Below are positions 8,316 through 17,589 of a DNA stretch of 64,000 nt, piece by piece. Positions within the stretch are counted from its first letter, which is position 1, and each line of letters begins with the position of its first letter. Made by a program: the position numbers and the translations under genes. The notes below the pieces were generated by a model. The model did no database searches and had not been told where the DNA came from. It was given only the letters and a program-made list of their open reading frames with translations. Source of the DNA: Hyphomicrobium sp. (lineage in GTDB: Bacteria > Pseudomonadota > Alphaproteobacteria > Rhizobiales > Hyphomicrobiaceae); contig PERL01000016.1 in NCBI GenBank assembly GCA_002928735.1, forward strand, positions 1-64,000. The letters run 5' to 3'.

Positions 8316-9326
8316 TCAGGGCCGCAGGTTTGACTGCTCCTGGATCGTCAGCGCGCGCTTTGGGGCGCGCACGGCGACACCCCAAGGATAGCGGCCGACC
8401 TTAATGGATTTTACCGGCTTCAGGCTGGCGACATCGATTGCGGTTACGTCGTTCGACACGCCGTTGGTGGTGAAGAGAAGATCTTCTTCGGGCGTCAGGG
8501 CGACGTGCCAGACGCGCTGGCCGACGAGGATGTAGGATTTGACCTTCAGTGTCGGGACATCGACGACCGCGACGCGATTGGCGGGGCCTAAAGCGATGAA
8601 GGCGGTTTTACCATCTTCGGTCAGCTTCATGCCGACGGGCTGGATCTGATCGGAGGCGACGCCTTGGATCTCGAACGATATTTTGGATTCTACCATGCGG
8701 GTGGCGACATCGATGATGCTGACCGTTCCGCCGATCTCGGAGGAGACCCACAGTTTCTTGCCGTCGGGCGTGAATTCCGCGTGCCGGGGGCGTTGATCGA
8801 CCAGAATGTTGGCGACGGTGGTGTTCGTGCGCGTGTCGATGATGTGCGCCATGTTGGTGGTTTCGGACGTGGTGACGGCGAGCGTGTCGTCAGGTGAGAC
8901 GGCCATGCCTTCCGGTTCGACTCCGACATCGACCTGGGCGACGACCTGACGCGCCTCCACGTCGACGATCGTGGTGATCGCGTCGTCTTCGTTGGCGATG
9001 TAGAGCAGTTGTCCGTTGTTGGAGAGAACGAATTGCTCGGGATCGGAGCCGGACGGCAGATTGTGAAGTAGGGTCTGGCCAGAGGGATCCCAGACTTGGA
9101 CGGCGTCGTCGTCGCTGGCGCAAATGAATAGCCGGGTGGCATCTTTTGAGAATGTGATCCCGCGCGGCCGTTTGCCGACTTTGAACGTACGGATGACCTC
9201 CAGGCGCTCGCTATCGATGACCGAGACGGTATTGTCTTTCTCGTTGGAGACGTAGATTTCGTACGCTCCGGCGGGCGCCGCCAGCGCAAGGCAAAACGTC
9301 AGCCCGAGAGCCACTTGCATTCGCAT
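8316..9326 (-). CDS. PQQ-dependent catabolism-associated YVTN beta-propeller protein
   Basis: A 336-residue periplasmic protein: signal peptide ending in PAGA-YEIYV, then seven-bladed YVTN/NHL-type repeats (for example YVSNEKDNTVSVID, LYIANEDDAITTID-like and TTNGVSNDVTAIDVA units). Such propellers accompany PQQ alcohol dehydrogenases and are thought to assist the relay or assembly; the exact role is unknown. Start chosen at 9326 because GAGGAAA lies 5-6 nt upstream; a longer frame exists but would read through the intergenic promoter region. It is divergent from pedF, with 273 bp between. Confidence 0.87.
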   Translation of the reverse strand: MRMQVALGLTFCLALAAPAGAYEIYVSNEKDNTVSVIDSERLEVIRTFKVGKRPRGITFSKDATRLFICASDDDAVQVWDPSGQTLLHNLPSGSDPEQFVLSNNGQLLYIANEDDAITTIVDVEARQVVAQVDVGVEPEGMAVSPDDTLAVTTSETTNMAHIIDTRTNTTVANILVDQRPRHAEFTPDGKKLWVSSEIGGTVSIIDVATRMVESKISFEIQGVASDQIQPVGMKLTEDGKTAFIALGPANRVAVVDVPTLKVKSYILVGQRVWHVALTPEEDLLFTTNGVSNDVTAIDVASLKPVKSIKVGRYPWGVAVRAPKRALTIQEQSNLRP

Positions 9327-9599
9327 CGTTGTTTCCTCGACGCCGCAACAGTTAACTTTTTTGGATTCTGGCCAGCTTGCGTCGGGCGACACCATGAAGC
9401 ATGGGTCCCATCCTCCCAATTCGACCTTCGTATTAAGGTGCTGACTTCGGGATTTTATCCCGCGCTCCCTGTCGCCCTTCGAAAGCTATCCACCAGATTA
9501 TTGCACCAAGGACCAATTCCTTCCGGCGCTTCTCATCCCTTACAGTCGACCCAAGTGGGGCGGCCAACGACCCTGCGCGAGGAACGCACTGGAGCTCTT

Positions 9600-10025
9600 A
9601 TGATCCCCACTCGATTTGCCATTCTTGTTGCGGCCGCTTTGGCCGTCGTGCCGGCGGCGCACGTCTTTGCGCACGGCGATGTGACGCCGCAACCCATCGA
9701 CACGGCGGGTCTGGAACCGCTGGGTGAGGAATGGCGCAAGGAAAACCCCTATCGCGAGAACCCGAAGGCCATCGAGATCGGTGCTTCCGGCTACAATCAG
9801 AACTGCGCGCGGTGCCATGGACTTGAAGTGATCTCGGGCGGCCTGGCTCCTGATCTGCGGTATCTGGAAAAGGGTGAGCAGGGCGACACATGGTTCCTGG
9901 AGCGGATCCGGCATGGCGCCAAGAAGTCGGACGGCACAACGATCATGCCGGGCTTTGAGGGAACATTCAGCCAGGAAGCCATGTGGGCGATACGTGCCTA
10001 TGTGGAGTCCGTACACGTCGATTAG
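9600..10025 (+). CDS. pedF: cytochrome c-550 PedF
   Basis: A 141-residue periplasmic cytochrome c that takes electrons from the PQQ alcohol dehydrogenase. It has a signal peptide (cleavage after HVFA), the mature start HGDVTPQ that is characteristic of PedF, a haem-binding C69-A-R-C72-H73, and a probable distal ligand M116 in IMPGF. The start is supported by GGAG five bases upstream. It is the first gene of the rightward run pedF, solute-binding protein, SoxYZ-like carrier, metallohydrolase, dehydrogenase. A regulatory region shared with the divergent propeller gene lies upstream. Confidence 0.9.
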   Translation: MIPTRFAILVAAALAVVPAAHVFAHGDVTPQPIDTAGLEPLGEEWRKENPYRENPKAIEIGASGYNQNCARCHGLEVISGGLAPDLRYLEKGEQGDTWFLERIRHGAKKSDGTTIMPGFEGTFSQEAMWAIRAYVESVHVD

Positions 10026-10030
10026 CGGCG

Positions 10031-10915
10031 ATGCGGCCTGCATCGGCGGCCTTGCAAAATAAGCATGTCGATTTCCTCCGGCGGGGCGCGGCCATCATCG
10101 CCGCGCTTTGCTCGCTGGCGACGGGGAGCCTTGCGCGGCCGCTCGATGAGGTCGTTGCCAGCGGCACGCTGCGGGTGATCTCCTACTCAGACAATGCGCC
10201 ATTTTCGTTTGAGGATCAGGGAGCGGCGCGCGGTATCGATGTCGATTTGGGGCACGCGATCGCGCGCGAACTGGGGATTAAAGCCGAGATCGTTCTGCGG
10301 ATGCAGGGCGAGGAAGTTGACGACGATATTCGCGCGAATGTTTGGCGCGGACCTCTGACGGGCGGCGGCACCGGCGATCTGATGCTGAGCGTGCCGATCG
10401 ATCGCGCGCTGTCGCTGCGCAACCCGGAGGCGGTTTTCGGCAACGCCTACTTTCAGGAGCGGATCGCGGTCGCGATTCATCCCGATTTGACCGGACCCAA
10501 TCCGACATTCGACGTGTTCAAGACGCAAAAGATCGGTGTGCGTTTGGCCACGGTCTCGGATTACTTTCTCTTGTCGTATCAGGATGGCGTGCTGATCAAT
10601 AACGTGTCGCATCACGTCAAGCCCGAAGCCGGGGCGAAAGAATTCGCCGCCAAGGAAATCGCGGCTCTCATGGGCGTGCGCTCGGAGCTGGAGATGCAGT
10701 TGGCCAGGGCCGGCATTGATGTGCCGCTCGTGGAGCCGGACATGACGGGGATCGTGCGGCGCGACTGGCTTCTCGGTATGGCGTGGAAGGAAAACAGCCG
10801 CGATCTAGGTTATGCTGTGCAAGCGGCTGTCGAGAAGATCCGCGCGAGCGGCGAATTGGAACGGATATGCCGGACTTACGGCGTCACCTACATGCCGCCG
10901 CCGCCGCCGAAATAG
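10031..10915 (+). CDS. quinoprotein-associated family 3 solute-binding protein (MoxJ/XoxJ-like)
   Basis: A 294-residue periplasmic protein of the family 3 extracellular solute-binding fold: TLRVISYSDNAPFSFED at the mature N terminus, a GIDVDLGHAIARELG segment, and a C-terminal IRASGELERICRTYGV helix. Relatives beside methanol and ethanol dehydrogenases (MoxJ, XoxJ) help mature or activate the enzyme rather than feed a transporter, and no ABC permease is present here. Start ATG 10031 lies five bases after the pedF stop. The C terminus is a polyproline tail. Confidence 0.85.
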   Translation: MRPASAALQNKHVDFLRRGAAIIAALCSLATGSLARPLDEVVASGTLRVISYSDNAPFSFEDQGAARGIDVDLGHAIARELGIKAEIVLRMQGEEVDDDIRANVWRGPLTGGGTGDLMLSVPIDRALSLRNPEAVFGNAYFQERIAVAIHPDLTGPNPTFDVFKTQKIGVRLATVSDYFLLSYQDGVLINNVSHHVKPEAGAKEFAAKEIAALMGVRSELEMQLARAGIDVPLVEPDMTGIVRRDWLLGMAWKENSRDLGYAVQAAVEKIRASGELERICRTYGVTYMPPPPPK

Positions 10916-10927
10916 AGAGGTCAAACG

Positions 10928-11737
10928 ATGACGCGTTTCGTGGCCGTTTTGATGTCGCTGGTGATCGCGGGCAACGGTGCCTTTGCCGATGTGCCGGCCG
11001 ATCCACTGAAGTCGCCGATGTGGGCGGATATGGTGAAGCGGCTTCTGGGTGGCGGGCCGGTGGTGCTCGACGGCCGGGTGAAAGTGACAGTGCCGTCGAT
11101 TGTTGAAAATCAGGCGCAGGTGGCTGTCACCGCGGATGCCCGTGCGCTGGACGGCGTCGAAGAACTGGTCCTGTTCGCCGATCTCAATCCCCTGCAGCAC
11201 ATCCTCACGCTGAGGCCGCGCAAGGCTGCGGCTTATGTTTCTGTGCGCATCAAGGTCGAGCAGGCGACGCCGGTGCGTGCGGCTGCGCGTGGGGCGGATG
11301 GCGTCTGGCACGTGGGGTCAGTATATCTCGATGCAGCCGGCGGGGGATGCTCGGCTCCGGCGATGGCGCGGCGCGAGGAGGACTGGTCGGATTTCGTCGG
11401 GCATTCGCAGGGTCGGATTTGGCGCGAGGCGGATGGGTTTGCGCGGGCGCGGTTGCGCATACGGCATCCGATGGACACGGGGCTCGCCAAGGACAACACA
11501 CCGGCCTACTTCATCGAAAAATTGGATGTGAAATCGAGTGCGGGTGATCCGTTGGCGACGCTGGAGTTGTTTGAGCCGGTGTCGGAGGATCCGACGCTGA
11601 CGCTCCTGTTGCGTATTCCGCCGGCGGATGGGGCGGTCGATGTGGAAGGCCGCGACAACAATGGTGAGACGTACCGGTCGACAATTCCGACGCCGTGGCG
11701 GCAGAGCGCGATTGGAGCAGTGGCGCCCCAATGCTGA
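10928..11737 (+). CDS. quinoprotein dehydrogenase-associated SoxYZ-like carrier
   Basis: A 269-residue exported protein with a signal peptide (GNGAFA-DVP), an N-terminal SoxY-like domain and a C-terminal SoxZ-like domain. The mid-protein GGGCSAP motif carries the cysteine that in SoxY would hold the substrate thioester. This fused carrier is a known satellite of PQQ dehydrogenases that is not linked to thiosulfate oxidation. Its stop codon overlaps the start of the metallohydrolase, which is also typical of the set. Confidence 0.87.
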   Translation: MTRFVAVLMSLVIAGNGAFADVPADPLKSPMWADMVKRLLGGGPVVLDGRVKVTVPSIVENQAQVAVTADARALDGVEELVLFADLNPLQHILTLRPRKAAAYVSVRIKVEQATPVRAAARGADGVWHVGSVYLDAAGGGCSAPAMARREEDWSDFVGHSQGRIWREADGFARARLRIRHPMDTGLAKDNTPAYFIEKLDVKSSAGDPLATLELFEPVSEDPTLTLLLRIPPADGAVDVEGRDNNGETYRSTIPTPWRQSAIGAVAPQC

Positions 11738-12699
11738 GCCGGCGTGAGGTTCTCTTCCTTTCCGGTGCGGCGGCGGCGTCGGGGCTCGCGGGACGCATTG
11801 TGCCGGGCTGGGCTGCGCCGTTGCGTTACGACTTGAAGGCGAACAAGCTGACCGACGGCATTTGGATGGTCGCGGGGCGGCAGGAAGCGATTACGCGGGA
11901 GAACGGCGGGGCGATCGCCAATATTGCCATTCTCGATTCAGAAGCTGGGTCCATCATCATTGATACGGGCCCGTCGCGGCTGTTTGGGGAAGCACTCGCG
12001 CGGTTGGCGGGCGAATTGACGGGCAAGCCGGTTGCGCGGGTCTACAACACGCACTTTCATCCGGACCATGTTTTCGGCAATCAGGCCTTTCAGCGCGATA
12101 AGATTGCCGCGCCGAAGGGGGTCATCGATGGGCTTGCCGCCAACGGAAGCGGTTTTTCGGATGCTATGTACTTTATCGCCGGCGATTGGATGCGCGGGAC
12201 CGACGTCATCACGCCAGGGCACGTTCTGGAAGCACAGGTGGAAGATTTTGGCGACCGGCGTCTGCGGCCGCTGGCGATGCGGGGGCACACGTCGTCGGAT
12301 TTGGTTCTGTTTGACGAGTCGTCGGGTTTTTTGTTCGCGGGAGACCTGGTATTTCTCGATCGCGCACCGACGACGCCGCACGCCGATATCGAGCGCTGGC
12401 GGATCGCGCTCGCCAATCTGGGGGGTATTCCGCACCGGCGTCTGATCCCCGGTCATGGTCCGGCGGAAGACAACACGCGGGGCTTAGATCAAACGCGGCG
12501 ATGGTTGGAGACGATTCCGCCGCTGATCCGGGATGCGTTTGAAAAAGGGCTCGATATTTCAGAGGCGACGGCCTTGCCGCTGCCGGAGTGGACGTCGTCC
12601 ATCGCGCTTGCGCGGTATGAATTCGAACGCACGGTCAATCATCTCTATCCGCGACTGGAAGCTGAGACGTGGCCGCGCGTGGATGGCGTTGCACAATGA
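11731..12699 (+). CDS. quinoprotein relay system zinc metallohydrolase
   Basis: A 322-residue metallo-beta-lactamase-fold protein with a twin-arginine-like leader (SRREVLFLSGAAAASG) and the metal-binding H108-F-H110-P-D112-H113 motif, plus downstream MRGHTSSD, FAGDLVF and IPGHGP elements. Family members accompany PQQ dehydrogenases and are called quinoprotein relay system metallohydrolases; the substrate is not known. The ATG overlaps the previous gene by seven bases. The gene after it is separated by a structured leader of 172 bp, so the dehydrogenase may have its own control. Confidence 0.87.
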   Translation: MLSRREVLFLSGAAAASGLAGRIVPGWAAPLRYDLKANKLTDGIWMVAGRQEAITRENGGAIANIAILDSEAGSIIIDTGPSRLFGEALARLAGELTGKPVARVYNTHFHPDHVFGNQAFQRDKIAAPKGVIDGLAANGSGFSDAMYFIAGDWMRGTDVITPGHVLEAQVEDFGDRRLRPLAMRGHTSSDLVLFDESSGFLFAGDLVFLDRAPTTPHADIERWRIALANLGGIPHRRLIPGHGPAEDNTRGLDQTRRWLETIPPLIRDAFEKGLDISEATALPLPEWTSSIALARYEFERTVNHLYPRLEAETWPRVDGVAQ

Positions 12700-12767
12700 T
12701 CGGCGATTGTTTTTCGACGTCGCTTATTTCGACTTTAGGTGCATAGACGAATTTCCAATTATTGGAG

Positions 12768-12866
12768 GTTTGAGTTTCCCATAGGGTCCCGAGCAGCCTG
12801 TGAATTGCAGGCAAAAAAGATCGGGAAATATATCCCGGCTTGGGCAGGAAACTCAAACGAAGGGAC
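12768..12866 (+). promoter_or_regulatory. structured 5' leader of PQQ dehydrogenase, candidate cis-regulatory RNA
   Basis: A perfect 12-bp inverted repeat, GTTTGAGTTTCC (12768-12779) and GGAAACTCAAAC (12847-12858), encloses two hairpins: GCCTG/CAGGC (12796-12800, 12808-12812) and CGGGA/TCCCG (12822-12826, 12833-12837). Together they form a three-way junction. GTCCC at 12786-12790, inside the junction, is complementary to GGGAC at 12862-12866, which overlaps the Shine-Dalgarno AAGGGA (12860-12865) of the dehydrogenase. Pairing there would form a pseudoknot and hide the ribosome-binding site. I do not recognise it as a described RNA family. An alternative is a pair of protein-binding sites in DNA. 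Confidence 0.5.
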
Positions 12867-12871
12867 TCTCC

Positions 12872-14635
12872 ATGACATCCTGGAAGTTGTTGGCAACGGC
12901 GAGCGCGTGCGCGCTGTCGTTGGGACTGGCGTCGCCGTCGATGGCGGACGTTTCGATCGAAGACGTGGTGAACGACGCTAAGTCAGCCAACGACGTGCTG
13001 ACATCTGGATTGGGTGGCCAGGGTCAGCGCTACAGCCCGCTCGACGCCGTGAACAAGGATAACGTCTCCGGTCTCGCTCCGGCTTGGGCCATGTCGCTTG
13101 GCGGCGAAAAGATGCGCGGTCAGCAGGCACAGCCGCTGGTCAAGGACGGCGTGATGTACATCACGGGCTCCTACAGCCGCGCCTGGGCGATCGACGTGAA
13201 GACCGGCCGCGAACTCTGGCAGTATGATCACCGTCTGCCGGAAGGCATTCTGCCGTGCTGCGACGTCATCAATCGTGGCGGCGCGCTGATCGGCGACAAG
13301 TTCATCTTCGGGACGCTCGACGCCAAGCTCGTGGCGCTCAGCGCAAAGACAGGTAAGGTCGTCTGGACGAAGGAAATTGACGACTACAAGGCCGGTTATT
13401 CCTATACCGCTGCTCCGCTGATCGTGCCCACGAAGGCCCACGGTCCGCTGCTCGTGACCGGCGTGTCGGGCGGTGAGTTCGGCGTCATCGGACGCGTGGA
13501 AGCGCGCAAGGTTGACAACGGCGAACTTGTTTGGTCGCGCCCGACGATTGAAGGTCACATGGGCACGCTGAACGGCAAAGAGTCCACGATGACCGGCAAG
13601 AAGAACGAGACGTGGCCGGGCGACCTGTGGAAGACGGGCGGCGGCGCCACGTGGCTCGGCGGCACATACGACGACGAAACGAAGCTTGTGTTCTTCGGGG
13701 CCGGCAACCCGGCTCCCTGGAACTCGCATATGCGCCCAGGCGACAACAAGTGGTCGTGCTCGCGCATTGCGATCGACCCGGAAACGGGTGAAATCAAGTG
13801 GGGCTTCCAGACGACGCCGAACGACGGCTGGGACTTCGACGGCGTGAACGAAGTGGTGTCCTTCGATCTCGACGGGACAAAGGCTGTCGCCACCGCCGAC
13901 CGCAACGGGTTCTTCTACGTTCTGAACCGCGAGAACGGCAAGTTTATCCGCGGCTTCCCGTTCGTGGAGAAGATCACGTGGGCGAAGGGGCTCGACGAGA
14001 ACGGCAAGCCGATCTACGTGCCGGAAAACCGTCCGGGCAATCCCGCAAAGTCGGCTGACGGCAAGAAGGGCGAAAACGTTTTCGCCGTGCCGAGCTTCCT
14101 CGGCGGCAAGAACCAGCAGCCGATGGCATACTCGCCGAAGACGAAGCTATTCTATGTGCCCGCGAACGAGTGGGGCATGGACATCCACAACGAGCCTGTC
14201 ACCTACAAGCAGGGCGCGGCCTACCTCGGCGCTGGCTTCACGATCAAGACGATCTTTGACGACCATATCGGCGCGCTGAAGGCTGTCGATCCGGCAACCG
14301 GTAAGATCGTCTTCCAGGTGAACAACAAGGCTCCGCTCTGGGGTGGCGTTCTGACCACGGGTGGCGGTCTGGTGTTCTATGGAACGCCGGAAGGCGAACT
14401 GAAGGCCATCGACGACACGACCGGCAAGGAGCTTTGGAGCTTCAACACCGGTTCGGGAATCGTCGCTCCGCCCGTCACGTGGGAACAGGACGGCGAGCAG
14501 ATGATCTCGGTTCTCTCCGGTTGGGGCGGCGCCGTTCCGCTCTGGGGTGGTGAAGTGGCCAAGACGGTGTCGAACCTGAACCAGGGCGGCATGGTCTGGA
14601 CCTTCAAGCTCCCGAAGAAGGTCGCCGGCAACTGA
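12872..14635 (+). CDS. PQQ-dependent alcohol dehydrogenase, ExaF/PedH-type with lanthanide signature
   Basis: A 587-residue periplasmic quinoprotein with a signal peptide (SPSMA-DVS). The catalytic loop reads GWD321-F-D323-GVNE: the second Asp, two residues after the catalytic Asp, is the lanthanide-coordination mark of XoxF, ExaF and PedH, where calcium enzymes have Ala or Ser. The vicinal disulfide C129-C130 (LPCCD) over PQQ is present, and W-motif repeats of the eight-bladed propeller recur to the C terminus. Overall phrasing ([26 protein letters not shown]) matches the ethanol/PedE-PedH branch rather than MxaF or XoxF, so a broad primary-alcohol substrate is likely. Preceded by a structured leader and followed by a strong terminator. 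No PQQ biosynthesis genes are in the window. Confidence 0.93.
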   Translation: MTSWKLLATASACALSLGLASPSMADVSIEDVVNDAKSANDVLTSGLGGQGQRYSPLDAVNKDNVSGLAPAWAMSLGGEKMRGQQAQPLVKDGVMYITGSYSRAWAIDVKTGRELWQYDHRLPEGILPCCDVINRGGALIGDKFIFGTLDAKLVALSAKTGKVVWTKEIDDYKAGYSYTAAPLIVPTKAHGPLLVTGVSGGEFGVIGRVEARKVDNGELVWSRPTIEGHMGTLNGKESTMTGKKNETWPGDLWKTGGGATWLGGTYDDETKLVFFGAGNPAPWNSHMRPGDNKWSCSRIAIDPETGEIKWGFQTTPNDGWDFDGVNEVVSFDLDGTKAVATADRNGFFYVLNRENGKFIRGFPFVEKITWAKGLDENGKPIYVPENRPGNPAKSADGKKGENVFAVPSFLGGKNQQPMAYSPKTKLFYVPANEWGMDIHNEPVTYKQGAAYLGAGFTIKTIFDDHIGALKAVDPATGKIVFQVNNKAPLWGGVLTTGGGLVFYGTPEGELKAIDDTTGKELWSFNTGSGIVAPPVTWEQDGEQMISVLSGWGGAVPLWGGEVAKTVSNLNQGGMVWTFKLPKKVAGN

Positions 14636-14667
14636 TCACGTCGCGATTGCTTTCTCCAAAATAGACT

Positions 14668-14698
14668 GGGGCGGACACTTGCGGTCCGCCCCTTTTTC
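14668..14698 (+). terminator. Rho-independent terminator of PQQ dehydrogenase locus
   Basis: A perfect 9-bp stem, GGGGCGGAC and GTCCGCCCC, closes a 7-nt loop and is followed by TTTTTC. It lies 33 bp after the dehydrogenase stop codon. Confidence 0.93.
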
Positions 14699-14743
14699 GT
14701 CATGCTGAGTGCTGTGTACTCTGCGCCGCCGGACGTCATCTCG

Positions 14744-15517
14744 ATGTTGATCAAGCGCCTTCTCATTCTTCTCGCCGCCGCCCTCATCGGTCAGGCGTCG
14801 CATGCAGAGACTGTGGCACCCTTCGAAGTGGACACGGCGTTGATCCTGGCTGTCGACGTTTCCGATTCCGTCGACGCTGAGCGGTACCGTCTGCAAATGG
14901 AGGGAATCGCGCGGTCGCTGGAAGATCCGGCGGTGATTTCCACGATCACGAGCGGGCCACAGGGCGCCATTCTGTTGGCGCTCGTCGAATGGGCGGATAC
15001 GGCGGCGTTGACGATGCCGTGGCATGTGATCCGGTCGCGTGACGACGCGATCACGGCCGCGGCGCTCATACGTGCGCTCGAGCAAAAGGCGGGCGAATAT
15101 ACGTGCGTGTCGCGGATGCTGTCCTTCGTCAGCGACCGGATCGTGCCGGATATTCCAGGGCGGGCGAACCGGGTCGTGTTGGATGTCTCAGGTGACGGGA
15201 TCGACAACTGCCGGGAGCCAACGGACACGGCTGAGGCGCGCGACCGGCTCGTCGGGGCCGGTGTGCAGATCAACGGATTGCCCATCATCGTTGCAGGAGA
15301 AAACGAAACGGTCGGCGCGGGCGCTTATCGTGCGCCGGGCTTTGGACTTGGCGGATTGAAGATCGGACCGGGCACGCATCAGACGACGCTTGACGCGTGG
15401 TATTCCGAGTACGTCATCGGGGGGCCTGCCGGCTTTCTCATTCGCGCGAACGGGTTTGAAGATTTCGAGCGGGCGTTCAAGCAGAAGTTCGTGTCGGAGA
15501 TCAGCGCGGCTAAGTAA
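14744..15517 (+). CDS. DUF1194 / von Willebrand A-like exported protein
   Basis: A 257-residue protein with a clear signal peptide (hydrophobic LILLAAALIGQASHA) and a VWA-like fold: the LILAVDVSDSVD segment is a MIDAS-type D-x-S-x-S, and DVSGDGIDN follows further on. DUF1194 proteins are conserved in alphaproteobacteria but functionally undefined. I place the start at 14744 because the upstream ATG at 14702 lies in the tail of the terminator and would put 14 extra residues before the signal peptide. It has no obvious partner; the following 740 bp are essentially gene-free. Confidence 0.8.
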   Translation: MLIKRLLILLAAALIGQASHAETVAPFEVDTALILAVDVSDSVDAERYRLQMEGIARSLEDPAVISTITSGPQGAILLALVEWADTAALTMPWHVIRSRDDAITAAALIRALEQKAGEYTCVSRMLSFVSDRIVPDIPGRANRVVLDVSGDGIDNCREPTDTAEARDRLVGAGVQINGLPIIVAGENETVGAGAYRAPGFGLGGLKIGPGTHQTTLDAWYSEYVIGGPAGFLIRANGFEDFERAFKQKFVSEISAAK

Positions 15518-16259
15518 TGGCTCAAGGGTATGGATCGGGATTGTATTTCAATACGGGCCCAGCAAACGACGTGTCTCCTTCTGGCCCGTAACTGAACTCA
15601 GTGGGACTGCTGGTTGTTGCTGATGAGCGGACATGGGTCAGTGAGGTCGGATCGTCTGTCGGATCAGTGCCTATCGAACACGAGGTTCTGAGAAGATCGG
15701 CCGGTGACCTTGCACGACGCGTCCAGTTTAGGGGCATCGCCGGAGAGCGTGACGGAGCGTTCGTCGGAGCTGACTGTTCCGGTCACAGTGAAGGTTTGAA
15801 CTCCGCATTGCGTCGACCAGTAGCCCATCAGCGACGCAAAAATCCAAGCCGCTGTCGCCCGGTAAACTGGGTGTCGCGTCGATTATTTGGTGTCTAACTG
15901 TGCGGGGGAACAGTGCTTCCGGGTGACACGGAAGATGTCGCGAATGAGAAATCCTCCGTTCCTCAAGCCGCTAGTGTAGTCTCACAGGTGTTGAAGTTGG
16001 ATTGTTGGTCGCCTCGTGAACCTGTTTTCATGACTGGGTACTGAAACGGCAGGTGAAGGGGTGATCCATTTCTCTCCGGGACCGCGGTCCGAACATTTTT
16101 CTCCAACGAGGTATCGCAATTCGACATTTCAAAACTATATCGATGGAAGGAACGACAGGTGGTTGGCGACTTTAGCGTTGTCTAAGCCTCTGTGACATGA
16201 CGTTTTGAATAGATCAGTAGACGCGCCATTCGCTTTCTCTTGGCGAAGGAGTGTGAGCT
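15518..16259. other. 742-bp region with only a degenerate ORF and the fdh promoter area
   Basis: Apart from the broken minus-strand ORF listed separately, no convincing coding sequence, RNA gene or mobile element is seen. The last 15 bases carry the AAGGAG ribosome-binding site of the NAD-formate dehydrogenase. The stretch marks a change from housekeeping-like loci to an accessory region with several decayed genes. Confidence 0.5.
15664..15888 (-). pseudogene. degenerate or small exported protein, unknown family
   Basis: An open minus-strand frame with protein-like content but no credible start: it opens after a TAA and the only internal ATG (15828) has no ribosome-binding site. It encodes a hydrophobic segment (AAWIFASLMGYW), a Cys, and a beta-rich tail with phrases TFTVTGTVSSDERSVTLSG and LDASCKVTGRSSQNL. 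This reads like a signal peptide followed by a small beta-sandwich with two cysteines. It may be a truncated gene or use an unusual start. I do not know the family. Confidence 0.4.
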
Positions 16260-17477
16260 ATGTCGAAAGTTCTTTGCGTCCTCTATGACGACCCGGTGGG
16301 CGGATATCCAAGATCTTACGCTCGGGATAGTATACCAAAACTCGAACATTACCCTGGCGGCCAGACACTGCCATCGCCAAAGAGCATTGATTTTAAGCCG
16401 GGCGCATTGCTTGGCAGCGTCAAAGGCGAACTTGGGTTGCGAAAATTCGTTGAATCCAAGGGTCACGAACTCGTCGTCACGTCAGACAAGGACGGACGAG
16501 GATCGGTCTTCGAAAAGCAACTGGTGGACGCGGATGTGGTGATCTCGCAGCCGTTCTGGCCAGCGTATCTCACCAAGGAGAGGTTTGCGAAAGCCAAGAA
16601 CCTGAAGCTCGCCATCACAGCTGGCATCGGATCGGACCACATTGATCTGCAGGCTGCCATGGATCACGACGTGACCGTCGCCGAGGTGACTTACTCCAAT
16701 AGCATTAGCGTTGCCGAGCACGTCGTCATGATGATTTTGGCGCTGGTACGCAATTATCTGCCATCCCATCAGTGGGTCGTGCAGGGTGGCTGGAACATTG
16801 CCGACTGCGTTGAGCGTTCCTATGACCTTGAAGGCATGACTGTTGGCAGCATCGGATCCGGCAGGATCGGTTTGGCGGTCTTGCGGCGACTCAAGCCGTT
16901 TGATGTCAAACTACATTATGCTGACCGCTATCGACTCCCAGTGTCTATCGAAGATGAGCTTGACCTAACCTATCACGAGACCATCGAGGATTTGGTCAAG
17001 GTGTGTGACGTCATCACCGTGAACGTTCCGCTTCATCCTGAGACCGAGAACCTCATCAACGATGCATTGATCGCGAAGATGAAGCGTGGGGTCTATATCG
17101 TGAATACGGCCCGAGGCAAGATATGCGACAGGGACGCTATCGCGCTCGCGCTCAAGAGTGGACAGCTAGCCGGCTATGCCGGCGACGTCTGGTTCCCGCA
17201 ACCTGCTCCGAAGGAGCATCCGTGGAGATCGATGCCGCACCACGGCATGACGCCACACATTTCTGGAACATCGCTATCGGCCCAGGCGCGGTATGCCGCT
17301 GGTGTTCGCGAAATTCTGGAGTGTTGGTTTGATCAGCGTCCCATCAGGGACGAGTATCTGATCGTTCAGGGTGGAAAACTCGCCGGAACCGGTGCGCATT
17401 CCTACACTGCCGGCGACGCCACGAAGGGATCGGAAGAGGCCGCAAAGTACAAGCCAACCAAAAATCACGCGGCATGA
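16260..17477 (+). CDS. fdh: NAD-dependent formate dehydrogenase (metal-free)
   Basis: A 405-residue D-2-hydroxyacid dehydrogenase-fold enzyme oxidising formate to CO2 with NAD. Key residues match the well-studied Pseudomonas enzyme at an offset of one: N147 (TYSNSIS), R285 (NTARG), H333 (TPHISG), and D222 at the end of the second Rossmann strand, which favours NAD over NADP. The glycine-rich loop reads GSIGSGRIG. The length is right for the family (about 400). AAGGAG upstream supports the ATG. It lies in an accessory cluster with YbaK-like and kinase-like genes; in methylotrophs such an enzyme would give NADH from C1 oxidation. Confidence 0.95.
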   Translation: MSKVLCVLYDDPVGGYPRSYARDSIPKLEHYPGGQTLPSPKSIDFKPGALLGSVKGELGLRKFVESKGHELVVTSDKDGRGSVFEKQLVDADVVISQPFWPAYLTKERFAKAKNLKLAITAGIGSDHIDLQAAMDHDVTVAEVTYSNSISVAEHVVMMILALVRNYLPSHQWVVQGGWNIADCVERSYDLEGMTVGSIGSGRIGLAVLRRLKPFDVKLHYADRYRLPVSIEDELDLTYHETIEDLVKVCDVITVNVPLHPETENLINDALIAKMKRGVYIVNTARGKICDRDAIALALKSGQLAGYAGDVWFPQPAPKEHPWRSMPHHGMTPHISGTSLSAQARYAAGVREILECWFDQRPIRDEYLIVQGGKLAGTGAHSYTAGDATKGSEEAAKYKPTKNHAA

Positions 17478-17589
17478 GTTCGCGGTGCGAAGCCATGTCG
17501 GCCTTCGCTATGCAAGCACCAGACGCTGTCTTCGGCTTCACAGCCTGCCCTGACGACCCGTCGCCGTGTTATCGAAAGGAAGGTGTGTT

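Noticed and set aside
16040-16200. Possible insertion-sequence fragment
   Set aside because: Some phrases recalled IS ends, but I could find neither inverted termini nor transposase coding.
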